Positions 9,156-17,695 of a stretch of DNA of 64,000 nucleotides are shown piece by piece (position 1 is the first letter of the stretch; every line of letters starts with the position of its first letter). Origin of the DNA: Paenibacillus sp. FSL R10-2734 (GTDB lineage: Bacteria; Bacillota; Bacilli; Paenibacillales; Paenibacillaceae); the NCBI RefSeq assembly GCF_037963865.1, contig NZ_CP150170.1, positions 6,572,001 to 6,636,000 of the forward strand, read 5' to 3'. A program made the translations under genes and the position numbers. Under the pieces are notes generated by a model, which was given only the letters and a program-made list of their open reading frames with translations, made no database searches and had not been told where the DNA came from.

Positions 9156-9326
9156 TCAGAACATTGGGAATACATATCTAACCAAAAAGAAAAGTGCTCC
9201 AAAAAAAATGATGATATAAGCTGCGTATTTAATAAAGGTAGATGCGACAACGCTGGAATCCGATTTTCGTTGTACCTCCGTATGCTCCACTTCAACACTT
9301 CTATCTTTATAGCCCGGTTCCATCAT
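9156..9326 (-). CDS. Small single-pass membrane protein, 56 residues
   Basis: Begins MMEPGYKDRSVEVEHTEVQ and carries one hydrophobic segment near the C-terminus (YAAYIIIFFGALFFLVRY, about residues 34-51). AAAGGAGAGATTG precedes two adjacent ATG codons (9326 and 9323). The charged N-terminal half should be cytoplasmic and the tail very short. I do not know a function. The clear ribosome site, membrane segment and flanking terminator support a real gene, although two out-of-frame ORFs overlap it and could mask it. Confidence 0.75.
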   Translation of the reverse strand: MMEPGYKDRSVEVEHTEVQRKSDSSVVASTFIKYAAYIIIFFGALFFLVRYVFPMF

Positions 9327-9683
9327 CAATCTCTCCTTTCAAATATAGGCTGGTAGATAGTCTCCATTAACCCGAGGCTTTCGGAATTGAAACAAAAAGC
9401 CGCACCACAGCTGCACCAGGTAAACTGAACAGTGGAGTGCGGTCTATATTTTTTAATGTAGAGGTTCTAATTAAAACTACGGTTGGAAACCGATTGTCTC
9501 TGGGTGTATTACGATGATACACGCAACCGTTCTAAGCGATACTGCGATGATTAAGCTTGTGGCAACCTCGTGAAAGTGTGGCAGTTCATTTCGACTCCAA
9601 AACTTTTCACCCCCCTCCATACGTCCTGCTAGTAAGTGCGGCAACTGCACACTTATAACAATTAAATGGAGCGTGAACAAACA
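9327..9683. other. Intergenic region with a hairpin and an ECF promoter
   Basis: No convincing gene. It holds a hairpin (CCGCAC 9400-9405 with GTGCGG 9437-9442), terminator-like on both strands but with no gene reading into it, a short inverted repeat GTGTAT-TACGATG-ATACAC, and the ECF-type promoter at 9601-9625. Confidence 0.5.
9601..9625 (+). promoter_or_regulatory. ECF (probably SigV) promoter of the secreted RsiV-like gene
   Basis: AACTTTT, 10 bases, CATACGTC. The same two blocks with the same spacing occur upstream of oatA at 10895-10919. AAC and CGTC are typical ECF -35 and -10 cores. Confidence 0.7.
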
Positions 9684-10769
9684 ATGAAAAAGAGTCCTTT
9701 TAACGTATTGAAGTTTGGTGTAGTCGGATTAACGGTTGCGGGGATATGCGCTGGCATGTTACCTATGAGTGGAACCGCTCTTGCTGATGCAGTGAACACC
9801 ACTAAGCCTGCCATCAATGGTCCGATTTCAGCTGTACCGATTTCCAGCATTAATAACACCGGGATCCAGATCAAAGAAGTCATTCTTACATCTTCAACGG
9901 AGTACCTGAATACAAATATTAAAGTGCCACAGATCGTAGGTATGTTGGATACGAAGGCTCAGGAAGAGATCAACAGTATCATTCTATCTAATGCGCAGAA
10001 AGACCTTGCTCTTTGGGAAAAGGATGCAACTGAAGATGCCGCTGAGGCTAAAAAGGCTGGTTTCGAGTATCGCCCTTATGAGCTATATATTATTTATGAC
10101 TTAAAGGAAAATAAAACGGATAACCCTTCTGGAATGATATCACTTGTCGTTACTACTCAAGGAGACACTGGTGGAACGGGCATGCCTCGTGTTGATACAT
10201 ACAATGTATTTAATACGAAACAAGCTCAGCGAATTGCCTTGTCAGATTTTTTTGGGGACGACTTCAAGGAGAAGTTGAATGCTGGTATCCTTGCTAAGAT
10301 CAATGAGGAACCTGAGAACTATTTTGTAGAGGATTTCAAAGGGATCGACGACGAACAAGGTTTTTATATTGAAAATGGTGAGGTTGTCATCCTCTTCCCT
10401 AAATATAGTATCGCTCCAGGCGCCATGGGAACTCCGGAATTTCGTTTCAGTACCAATCTTACGAACAACCCTAAGCTCGATTTAAGCACAGTAGCTAAAT
10501 TTAAGAATGTTAATGGCGTTTCAATGGTGTCATTACGAGACGTGGCGAATCATTTAGGATATAAAATCAAATGGGATCAAGCTTCACGCTCAGCTGAGCT
10601 ACAGAAAGGTGCACAGTGGACAAATGTTAGCGTGGATAAAGATTCTTATTTTTTCGCCAAAATGGCACCTGTCTCTTTAGGCACAGCTCCTATCTTAAAG
10701 AAGGATACGGTATACGTTCCGGTTAAATTTGTCACCGATATTTTACGTGTAGAAGTTATGAACGGCTAG
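9684..10769 (+). CDS. Secreted protein with RsiV-like lysozyme-sensor domain (DUF4163/DUF3298)
   Basis: Start set at ATG 9684, where a signal peptide begins (MKKSPFNVLKFGVVGLTVAG, cleavage near ALADA); GGAG lies 13 bases upstream. About residues 50-265 resemble the extracellular part of RsiV, including FPKYSIAPGAMGTPEF against FNKYDVAPGYMGVREF in the RsiV of this window. The last 90 residues look like a copper-amine-oxidase-N-type domain (VSLRDVANHLGYKIKWDQ). Unlike RsiV it has no sigma-binding N-terminus and no membrane anchor; unlike PdaC it has no deacetylase domain. The shared ECF promoter suggests induction with oatA-sigV-rsiV. A lysozyme-binding decoy or buffer is a reasonable but untested idea. 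Confidence 0.75.
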   Translation: MKKSPFNVLKFGVVGLTVAGICAGMLPMSGTALADAVNTTKPAINGPISAVPISSINNTGIQIKEVILTSSTEYLNTNIKVPQIVGMLDTKAQEEINSIILSNAQKDLALWEKDATEDAAEAKKAGFEYRPYELYIIYDLKENKTDNPSGMISLVVTTQGDTGGTGMPRVDTYNVFNTKQAQRIALSDFFGDDFKEKLNAGILAKINEEPENYFVEDFKGIDDEQGFYIENGEVVILFPKYSIAPGAMGTPEFRFSTNLTNNPKLDLSTVAKFKNVNGVSMVSLRDVANHLGYKIKWDQASRSAELQKGAQWTNVSVDKDSYFFAKMAPVSLGTAPILKKDTVYVPVKFVTDILRVEVMNG

Positions 10770-10779
10770 TTTGGCTAAT

Positions 10780-10820
10780 GGCATTCCAGAATGATTTCTT
10801 GTTCTAGAATGCCTTTCTTA
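10780..10820 (+). terminator. Terminator after the RsiV-like gene
   Basis: Stem GGCATTCCAGAA / TTCTAGAATGCC (one mismatch) followed by TTTCTTA, just after the stop at 10769. Confidence 0.75.
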
Positions 10821-10894
10821 ATTTACAGGTCACTTTTGTGTAATGATTTCTGATCCATTCATGGTCACTCCTTTATTTACCAATATAAATTGAG

Positions 10895-10919
10895 AACTTT
10901 TTAAAGTTAGTCATACGTC
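10895..10919 (+). promoter_or_regulatory. ECF (probably SigV) promoter of oatA-sigV-rsiV
   Basis: AACTTTT (10895-10901), 10 bases, CATACGTC (10912-10919); identical blocks to those at 9601-9625. As sigV lies in this operon, it implies autoregulation. Confidence 0.7.
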
Positions 10920-10960
10920 TTGCTGACATAAGACAACTCATGACGAAGGAATGAACTACC

Positions 10961-12901
10961 ATGAAAGAAATCAAGGTTACACAACCGACTAACTCTTTAG
11001 ATCATGACAATTCCACCACTAGCAGGCGTTATATGCCGGGAATAGACGGACTTCGCGCACTCTCAGTGATCGCAGTTATCGCTTATCATCTGGACCTCAA
11101 TTGGGCTCCAGGAGGACTCATAGGCGTCGGAATATTCTTCGTTCTGTCGGGATATCTGATCACGGATCAAATCATCCTCAGGTGGAAACAAGACCTCCGG
11201 CTTGACCTTAAAGATTTCTGGATTAGACGAGCGCGTCGGCTACTGCCAGCTATGTTTGTTATGCTTTTTTTTACTGCTATGTGGCTTCTGTTGTTCGATC
11301 GTTCACGATTAGCAGCATTACAAGGAGACTTTATATCTTCGACGTTATACTTCAATAACTGGTGGCTTATTTTTCACGATGTATCTTATTTCGAGAGTTT
11401 TGGTCCCCCTTCTCCTATAGGTCATTTGTGGTCCCTTGCGATTGAGGAACAGTTCTACTTCATTTGGCCATTGGTTATTATTGTGGGGTTACGTCTTGCA
11501 CCTCAGCGAGGTAAACTCATCGTGATGTGTCTTACAGGGGCATTCCTCTCGGCACTGGCTATGGCGCTAATCTATCAACCTGGAGCTGACCCAAGCCGAG
11601 TTTATTATGGTACCGATACTAGAGCTTTTGCTCTACTGATTGGAGCCGCTCTCGCTCTAGCTTGGCCGAGTCAAAATTTGACCGATAAAATCACACGAAG
11701 ATCTCGCTATATCCTTGACTTCAGTGGAGCAATCGGACTATTCACCCTCATCCTTATGATTTGGCGGACGAATGAGTACGGACAATTTCTTTATTATGGC
11801 GGTTTGGTTCTCGTGTCGATCCTCTCCGCGATTGTAATAGCTGTCCTGGCACATCCAGCAAGCCGACTAGCTAAAATCATGGGCTGCAAGCCCTTGCGTT
11901 GGATTGGCGTACGTTCCTATAGCATTTACATATGGCATTATCCAGTCATCATTCTAACTAATCCTACAGTAGATACAGGTGAGTTCGATGGTTTCCGGAT
12001 TCTTTTTCAGCTGGGAGTTAGCCTCCTATTAGCTTCATTATCGTGGAAATATATCGAAGAACCCATTCGTCAAGGTTTGTTAGGAAGATGGTGTGCGAAT
12101 TTAAGTACTCGTCTGCGCTTTAAGATTCGGCCTTTATTCATTTTTATTGCAGTCCCGTTAATCATATTGTCCATATCCTGCAGCAGCAACTTGGACACTA
12201 AGATAACAGCTGATCCGAATACAGGTACTATTACTAATCCCGATAAGAATGAACATAATGTCACACTAGTGCCCCCTCAAGATGAAGAGGATTCAATAGT
12301 CACTCAGGAGACACCAGAACCATCAAGCAAACCGGAGGTTCCTTTACCTGTAGCAACACCTGTGCCAGAACCAATACCATTAGATCCACCAAAGAAACCA
12401 GAACCTCAAGCTCAAGTACAAGAAGCAGGTAAAGGTGTCACCGCGATTGGAGATTCCGTAATCCTCGACGCTGCTCCTTATTTACAAGATCTTCTGCCAG
12501 GCATTGTGATCGACGGTAAGGTCGGCAGACAGATGTCACAGGCACAGGAAGTCGTCGATAAACTTAGGGCGAAAGGGAAACTTGGCACTCGGGTGATCAT
12601 TAATCTAGGCACGAACGGAGCTTTTAACTCCAATCAATTGCGGAAATTACTTACTTCGCTTGAAGATGTTCAGCAAATCCTATTGGTAAACACTCGTGTA
12701 CCGAAAAAATGGCAAAATACCGTGAATGCTCTGATTAAGAAAGTGGCTGCAGAATTCCCCAATGCTACGGTTGTAGACTGGCATTCCTCAAGCGAAGGAA
12801 AGGCTTCATACTTCTATGAGGATGGCGTTCATCTAAAACGAGAAGGTGCTAAATCCTATGCTGCGCTTATAGCTAAAGCCATACAAAAGGAGAATAAATG
12901 A
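10961..12901 (+). CDS. oatA: Peptidoglycan O-acetyltransferase OatA
   Basis: A 646-residue membrane enzyme predicted to O-acetylate muramic acid and so block lysozyme. The N-terminal 370 residues are an acyltransferase-3 domain with about ten membrane segments, the YHLDLNW histidine region and the FFVLSGYLITD motif. A Pro-rich linker (about 430-490) leads to an extracellular SGNH-type domain with GDSVILD, LGTNGAF and the catalytic pair in DGVHL. Length and order match OatA/YrhL. ATG 10961 follows GAAGGAATGAACTACC. First gene of the operon with sigV and rsiV; in B. subtilis the order is sigV-rsiV-oatA, so the content is the same but rearranged. Confidence 0.9.
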   Translation: MKEIKVTQPTNSLDHDNSTTSRRYMPGIDGLRALSVIAVIAYHLDLNWAPGGLIGVGIFFVLSGYLITDQIILRWKQDLRLDLKDFWIRRARRLLPAMFVMLFFTAMWLLLFDRSRLAALQGDFISSTLYFNNWWLIFHDVSYFESFGPPSPIGHLWSLAIEEQFYFIWPLVIIVGLRLAPQRGKLIVMCLTGAFLSALAMALIYQPGADPSRVYYGTDTRAFALLIGAALALAWPSQNLTDKITRRSRYILDFSGAIGLFTLILMIWRTNEYGQFLYYGGLVLVSILSAIVIAVLAHPASRLAKIMGCKPLRWIGVRSYSIYIWHYPVIILTNPTVDTGEFDGFRILFQLGVSLLLASLSWKYIEEPIRQGLLGRWCANLSTRLRFKIRPLFIFIAVPLIILSISCSSNLDTKITADPNTGTITNPDKNEHNVTLVPPQDEEDSIVTQETPEPSSKPEVPLPVATPVPEPIPLDPPKKPEPQAQVQEAGKGVTAIGDSVILDAAPYLQDLLPGIVIDGKVGRQMSQAQEVVDKLRAKGKLGTRVIINLGTNGAFNSNQLRKLLTSLEDVQQILLVNTRVPKKWQNTVNALIKKVAAEFPNATVVDWHSSSEGKASYFYEDGVHLKREGAKSYAALIAKAIQKENK

Positions 12902-12959
12902 GAATTGTAATCTAACAAGATAAAGCTATGCAATATAAAAAGAGAAGGGTTTTAGGAAT

Positions 12960-13466
12960 ATGCTTAAGAGGAATAAAGAGAAATTACTCACTCTTTGTAT
13001 TACAGATAACAAGGAGAACATATACCGTCTAGCTTACAGCTATGTGAAGAACAAAGAGGATGCACTAGATGTTGTTCAGGAATCCATTTATAAAGCTCTC
13101 TCCTCTATAGGGTTATTAAAGAATCCAGAATCCGTAAAGAGTTGGCTGTTTAGAATCGTAGTAACTACCTCTCTGGATTTTCTGAGGAAACATAAGAGAG
13201 TTCAACCTATAGATGATGAAGCACTCGACTACTTTATCCCTGGTGCGGAAGACGTATATCCAGATTTTGATTTAGAAAGAACGCTTGATGATTTACCCCT
13301 TAAGTATCGAAATGTCATCGTCCTTAGATATATTGAAGATTTAAAAATTGAGGAAGTTGCCGAAATATTAAATGAAAACGTAAATACAGTAAAGACTAGG
13401 CTATACCAAGCACTTCAATTATTGAGAGTTACCATGCAGGAAGAATCCTCAAAGGAGAACAATTAG
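12960..13466 (+). CDS. sigV: ECF sigma factor SigV
   Basis: A 168-residue ECF sigma factor: region 2 at about 15-85 (NIYRLAYSYVKNKEDALDVV, QESIYKAL) and region 4 at about 110-160 (DLPLKYRNVIVLRYIEDLKI, with HTH around EVAEILNENVNTVKTRLYQA). Assigned to SigV because its partner is RsiV and oatA is adjacent; SigV in B. subtilis answers lysozyme. Start ATG 12960 has AGGA just upstream and GAAGGG 13 bases away. Its stop is one base before the rsiV start, so the two are probably translationally coupled. The target promoters are probably AACTTTT-N10-CATACGTC. Confidence 0.88.
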   Translation: MLKRNKEKLLTLCITDNKENIYRLAYSYVKNKEDALDVVQESIYKALSSIGLLKNPESVKSWLFRIVVTTSLDFLRKHKRVQPIDDEALDYFIPGAEDVYPDFDLERTLDDLPLKYRNVIVLRYIEDLKIEEVAEILNENVNTVKTRLYQALQLLRVTMQEESSKENN

Positions 13467-13467
13467 A

Positions 13468-14346
13468 ATGAATAACCAAATCAAAAAAATTAAAGAAGAT
13501 TATAACAAACTACCGATCCCTGAGGAATTGGATTTCGTCGTAAGTAAAGCATTAAAGAAAAGGAAGATAAGAAGAATCAGTTACCAGTGGATATCTGGGA
13601 TTAGTGCGGCAGCCCTATTTTTCGTAATTGGGATTAATGTCAATGTTAACATTGCCAATGCTTTCTCCTCTATACCTGGCGTAGACAACATTGTAAAAGT
13701 GCTGACTTTTAGAGAATACAAGGTGGATGAGCAGACCTATAATGCAGACATAAAGGTTCCTATCATTACTAACCTGGAGAATAAAGAGCTGGAATCGACT
13801 CTGAATGAAAAATATCTTAAAGAAAATAAAAAGCTATATGATGAGTTTCAAGCAGAGATGGAATCTTTAAAGCAATCCGGAGAGGGTCATTTAGGGGTAG
13901 ATACCGGGTTCGAGGTTAAAACTGACAACGATGACTTATTTGCTATTAGCAGATACGTGGTAGATACCGTAGGTTCATCGTCAACTACAGTAAAACACGA
14001 TACGATAGACAAGAAGAATCAAATCCTGCTAAGTCTGCCTATGTTATTTAAGGATGATCGATATATCAGTATCATAAGTGAAAATATTAAAGAACAGATG
14101 CGCGCCCAAATGAAAGCAGATGAGGATATGTTCTATTGGATTTCAACAGATGAACCGAATGAAGACCTCTTTTATCAATTTGAAAGTATAGCTAAAGAGC
14201 AAGATTTCTATATCAACGATAAGTACCAGCTGGTCATTTCCTTTAACAAATATGATGTGGCTCCGGGTTACATGGGCGTTCGAGAATTCGTCATTCCAAC
14301 AGATGTTATTGCTGATGTTCTGGTCAGCCGTACGTACATTAAATAA
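13468..14346 (+). CDS. rsiV: Anti-sigma factor and lysozyme receptor RsiV
   Basis: A 292-residue single-pass protein. The first 38 residues should bind SigV, one membrane segment follows (about 41-62), and the outside part is the DUF4163/DUF3298 lysozyme-binding domain. ANA at residues 63-65 right after the membrane segment forms a signal-peptidase-like site, matching the position where B. subtilis RsiV is cut once lysozyme binds. ATG 13468 lies behind AAAGGAGAACAATTAGA. Last gene of the operon, closed by a strong terminator. Confidence 0.9.
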   Translation: MNNQIKKIKEDYNKLPIPEELDFVVSKALKKRKIRRISYQWISGISAAALFFVIGINVNVNIANAFSSIPGVDNIVKVLTFREYKVDEQTYNADIKVPIITNLENKELESTLNEKYLKENKKLYDEFQAEMESLKQSGEGHLGVDTGFEVKTDNDDLFAISRYVVDTVGSSSTTVKHDTIDKKNQILLSLPMLFKDDRYISIISENIKEQMRAQMKADEDMFYWISTDEPNEDLFYQFESIAKEQDFYINDKYQLVISFNKYDVAPGYMGVREFVIPTDVIADVLVSRTYIK

Positions 14347-14354
14347 ATAATTAT

Positions 14355-14402
14355 AAGACTCATAAGGGGTATGCGATTTGTATTCCTTATGAGTCTTTTT
14401 TT
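14355..14402 (+). terminator. Terminator of the oatA-sigV-rsiV operon
   Basis: Stem AAGACTCATAAGG / CCTTATGAGTCTT followed by a T run, nine bases after the rsiV stop. Confidence 0.9.
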
Positions 14403-14415
14403 GCGTCCAAAGCCA

Positions 14416-14937
14416 TTAATCAATCCCTATGACTCGAATGTCTTGCCATCCTATTTTCACTTCTTCTAATAACTCATTTCCTATCTTAACTTCTATATTT
14501 GAGATAGACTCTCCCCCGACGCTGTGGTAGAAACCAATCGCCGGATTACCCACCAGCACCCAAGTCATGAACGAGCTATATTTCTTCTCCATTAAATTTT
14601 GTGCTACGCTCCTTATGAGCAACTTTCCTAGACCTTTTCCTTGATATTCCTTAAGCAAATAAAGTGCATATAGCTCTGCATCATAGAGATCTGGATCTCT
14701 GCGTGCCCCTCCATTTGCAAAACCAATGATCGTCCCAGCCTCATCTTCAGCCACATACATAACCTCGTCTTTATTTGGAGTTTCAAAATTCCGAATCCAA
14801 AGCTTCCTTCTGGCTTCCACTGTGATTTTATCAAGAAACTCATCTGCTATTAGCCCTTTATACGTGGTTTTCCAACTCTCAGTGTGGACGAAAGCGATCC
14901 CGTCTATATCACTAGATGTCGCTTCTCTGATCTTCAC
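14416..14937 (-). CDS. GNAT family N-acetyltransferase
   Basis: A 173-residue GNAT-fold acetyltransferase. The acetyl-CoA loop is YQGKGLGKLL and the fold starts VKIREATSSDIDGIAFVHT. I chose GTG 14937 because AGGGGGG lies six bases upstream; the longer frame to 14985 adds 16 residues with no matching ribosome site. Substrate unknown; the family acetylates small amines, drugs or protein N-termini. Monocistronic, converging on rsiV. Confidence 0.85.
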   Translation of the reverse strand: MKIREATSSDIDGIAFVHTESWKTTYKGLIADEFLDKITVEARRKLWIRNFETPNKDEVMYVAEDEAGTIIGFANGGARRDPDLYDAELYALYLLKEYQGKGLGKLLIRSVAQNLMEKKYSSFMTWVLVGNPAIGFYHSVGGESISNIEVKIGNELLEEVKIGWQDIRVIGID

Positions 14938-15001
14938 TTTATTCCCCCCTAAGGATTCCTGATTCCTGATAAAAGCTTCAAACAATCCATCATTGACATT
15001 A

Positions 15002-15487
15002 CTATGAATAGCGACTACTTAGGGATTCTCTAAAGACATTAATGGGTTTATTATAATCAATGGGTTTGTGTATCATAGTGTTCAACCATTTATTCCTCTC
15101 GTACAAGCTGTCGAAATCGCGGTCAACCGTATTGAAGAATGTTATTTCATTCATGGTTCCAAGAACACCTTTACTGTTCGTACTAGATATAATTATTTCT
15201 CCTGCCTCCAATAAATACTGATCGATCAACTGCTTCTTAAAACCCTCCTGTAGCAAGTACTCCTTAAGTTCTGTTCTGAACTTTTCTATCAATTTATCAG
15301 CTTGTCCGCTTCTTATTCCATCCAACACTATACATAACCGACTTGCATCATGAACAAATAAAATATATTTTTTTCTGAGCTGCATAATATTCACATGCCA
15401 ACTGAAAAATGTGGAGACCTCTTCCACTGCGACTGGAGCTACTTTCATATCTTTTAATAATTTCTGAGTATATCTAAGTACTAACAT
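15002..15487 (-). CDS. DUF6933-like hypothetical protein
   Basis: A 161-residue soluble protein starting MLVLRYTQKLLKDMKV at ATG 15487, with AAGGAG ten bases upstream; a GTG three codons earlier overlaps the ribosome site. The N-terminal pattern of RYTQKLLK, then a conserved SWHVNIM, matches my memory of the DUF6933 family, for which no function is known. Followed by the acetyltransferase gene about 65 bp downstream, so the two could be co-transcribed. Confidence 0.65.
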   Translation of the reverse strand: MLVLRYTQKLLKDMKVAPVAVEEVSTFFSWHVNIMQLRKKYILFVHDASRLCIVLDGIRSGQADKLIEKFRTELKEYLLQEGFKKQLIDQYLLEAGEIIISSTNSKGVLGTMNEITFFNTVDRDFDSLYERNKWLNTMIHKPIDYNKPINVFRESLSSRYS

Positions 15488-15548
15488 CGCCGGCACTCTC
15501 CTTAGTTTTTTCTCCCTACCCGTTTGGCCACAAGCCCCATCTGTCTCA

Positions 15549-17528
15549 CTAACCCTGCAATGCCTTGCGCACGCTTAATATATACTTTGCCTGATCCAGC
15601 GGATTCACACCTCGGCGGGTACGTTCAGCGGATACTTCTGGTGGACATTCTTCATAGCCGGCAAAAAAAGAAGTAAACGTGCTACGCCCCTTCGTGTAGG
15701 AGCTTAAGCTCACAGGATAATCGAGCGACGTTGCCAGCGGCAAACGCCCTTCGATAATCATCCGTTCGCCTTGCAGCACAGGCGGTTCGAACGTGCCGCG
15801 CATCTGAACGAGGTCGTTCATTACACGACCGCCATTCTCCTCAGGGACTACGATGCGAACCTGAAGAATCGGCTCCAGCAGCTTAGTGCCTACCCGGGCG
15901 AGTCCATCCATAATCGCCATAGGTGTCGCTACGGCAAAATCCAGCGGATGGGTATGCCACACATGGTGCTGGCCCTCAATCAGAGTTACTTTCAAATCGG
16001 TAACCTCCCAGCCATACAAGCCCTGCTGCAACGCTTCTGGCACTCGACGTGCCGTTTCACTCTGATATTGCGGCAGCAAATCCGAACTCCGAACTAGCGA
16101 ATTGTAGACCAGTCCGCTACCCGGAGGACCTGGCTCAATCAGAAACCGCAGAATCGCCCAGCATGGCTTCGGCATCGTATACGCAATAAAGCCTTCTCCC
16201 CTACTAGCAGGCGTTTCTTTATAAATGACAGAAGGCTGACCAAAAGTAACCTTGAGTCCATACCGTTCCTCCAGAACACTGTTCAGAATCTCCAACTGAA
16301 TAGGTCCCATCACTTTGATATGCAGCTCCCGCTCATCCTGCAGCCACTGGGCATCCAAAAGCGGGTCTTCATCGGCAAGCTCCTGAATCGCTCCGATAAC
16401 CTTATGGTCATCCATATCGGTTCCCCAGAATACACGCACCGTTAGCAGCGGCACAGCAAGCTTTGCTTCCTCTGGAATCGCCTCCGGAGACCCAAGCACA
16501 TCCCCGATTCGTACCCCTGAAAGACCGTAGATTACAGCGATATCTCCCGCTTCAAGCGCTCCGACATCCTCAGTACGACCTCCTTCGACCTTGCGGATCT
16601 GGGTCACTTTTCCCTGAATATCCTGCGTGTAGTTCATCACCGTATCGCGGTTACGGATTGTCCCTTCATAAAGGCGGACAAACGCCATCCGTCCCATGCT
16701 TTTATCACGCTGAATGTTGTATACAATGCCGGATACCGGACCTTCAACATTTCCACCGGCTCGCGGAAAATACTCAACCATCGCATCCAGCAATGCAGTA
16801 ATGCCAAGCCCCTTGGCGGCGACGCCATAGACCATTGGGAAGAAGCGTCCCGAAGCGGAAGCTTTCTTCATATATTTTTTCCAAGCTGTAAGATCAATAG
16901 GATTGCCTGACATATACGTCTCCAGCAGATCTTCATCCCGTTCGGCTAACGCTTCCAACAATTCGGTCTGTGCAGCAGGACTAGCTTCATTCCCCCACAA
17001 ATCTCTGGCCCCTATGTACTCCTGCTCTTTGCCCACCGGCTGTTGAACTGGAATAATGTCACTAGATAAGTAATTACGCGCCTGCGCCAGCACAGCTTCA
17101 GGGTCAGCGCCTACACGGTCCATTTTGTTCATAAAAATCAGCGTGGGAATTCCGAGCTTCCGCAGTGCGTTCCAGATCATCTCACTTTGGGCTTGTACCC
17201 CTTCTACCGCCGACAAAATAAGCACCGCACAATCCATCACTCGCAAAGAGCGTTCGACCTCAGACAGAAAATCTACGTGACCCGGTGTATCGACGAGATT
17301 GATCTGCACGTCTTTCCAAGTCAATGAAGCCAATGCCGCCCGTACTGATATCCCCCGTTGCCGCTCCACATCCATAGAATCCGTCAATGCTGTCCCACTG
17401 TCTACACTGCCGAGCGCTCGAATACGACCACTTTCATATAAAATATGCTCCGTTGTCGTCGTCTTCCCGGCATCTACATGGGCGAATATCCCCACATTAA
17501 TCCGTTCCAACCCCTGCTGCTGAATCAT
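15549..17528 (-). CDS. Tet(M)-like ribosomal protection GTPase
   Basis: A 659-residue translational GTPase of the EF-G/tetracycline-ribosomal-protection class. G motifs: AHVDAGKTT (P-loop), GISVRAA, DTPGH, NKMD. The usual five-domain layout follows, and 640-660 residues is typical of Tet(M), Tet(O), TetB(P) and Otr(A). These proteins enter the ribosomal A site and dislodge tetracycline. ATG 17528 has AGGGGAACTATAG upstream. No mobile element flanks it and its composition fits the neighbourhood, so it looks chromosomal rather than recently gained; resistance cannot be inferred from sequence alone. Confidence 0.85.
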   Translation of the reverse strand: MIQQQGLERINVGIFAHVDAGKTTTTEHILYESGRIRALGSVDSGTALTDSMDVERQRGISVRAALASLTWKDVQINLVDTPGHVDFLSEVERSLRVMDCAVLILSAVEGVQAQSEMIWNALRKLGIPTLIFMNKMDRVGADPEAVLAQARNYLSSDIIPVQQPVGKEQEYIGARDLWGNEASPAAQTELLEALAERDEDLLETYMSGNPIDLTAWKKYMKKASASGRFFPMVYGVAAKGLGITALLDAMVEYFPRAGGNVEGPVSGIVYNIQRDKSMGRMAFVRLYEGTIRNRDTVMNYTQDIQGKVTQIRKVEGGRTEDVGALEAGDIAVIYGLSGVRIGDVLGSPEAIPEEAKLAVPLLTVRVFWGTDMDDHKVIGAIQELADEDPLLDAQWLQDERELHIKVMGPIQLEILNSVLEERYGLKVTFGQPSVIYKETPASRGEGFIAYTMPKPCWAILRFLIEPGPPGSGLVYNSLVRSSDLLPQYQSETARRVPEALQQGLYGWEVTDLKVTLIEGQHHVWHTHPLDFAVATPMAIMDGLARVGTKLLEPILQVRIVVPEENGGRVMNDLVQMRGTFEPPVLQGERMIIEGRLPLATSLDYPVSLSSYTKGRSTFTSFFAGYEECPPEVSAERTRRGVNPLDQAKYILSVRKALQG

Positions 17529-17695
17529 CTATAGTTCCCCTATCATGAGCTAGATTTAATGGTATACATTCTTATGTTCAATAGTAATATATCCCTCCCT
17601 GTTGTTCCACTCTTCCACATCAAAATGGTTCGTTTCAGATCCGCCGGGTATGTAATTACTATTAGGAAATCCAATCACCGAGGAGGAAGTTCATC

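Noticed and set aside
9477..9680. Minus-strand ORF of 67 codons
   Set aside because: No ribosome site, overlaps the ECF promoter, no recognisable protein pattern.
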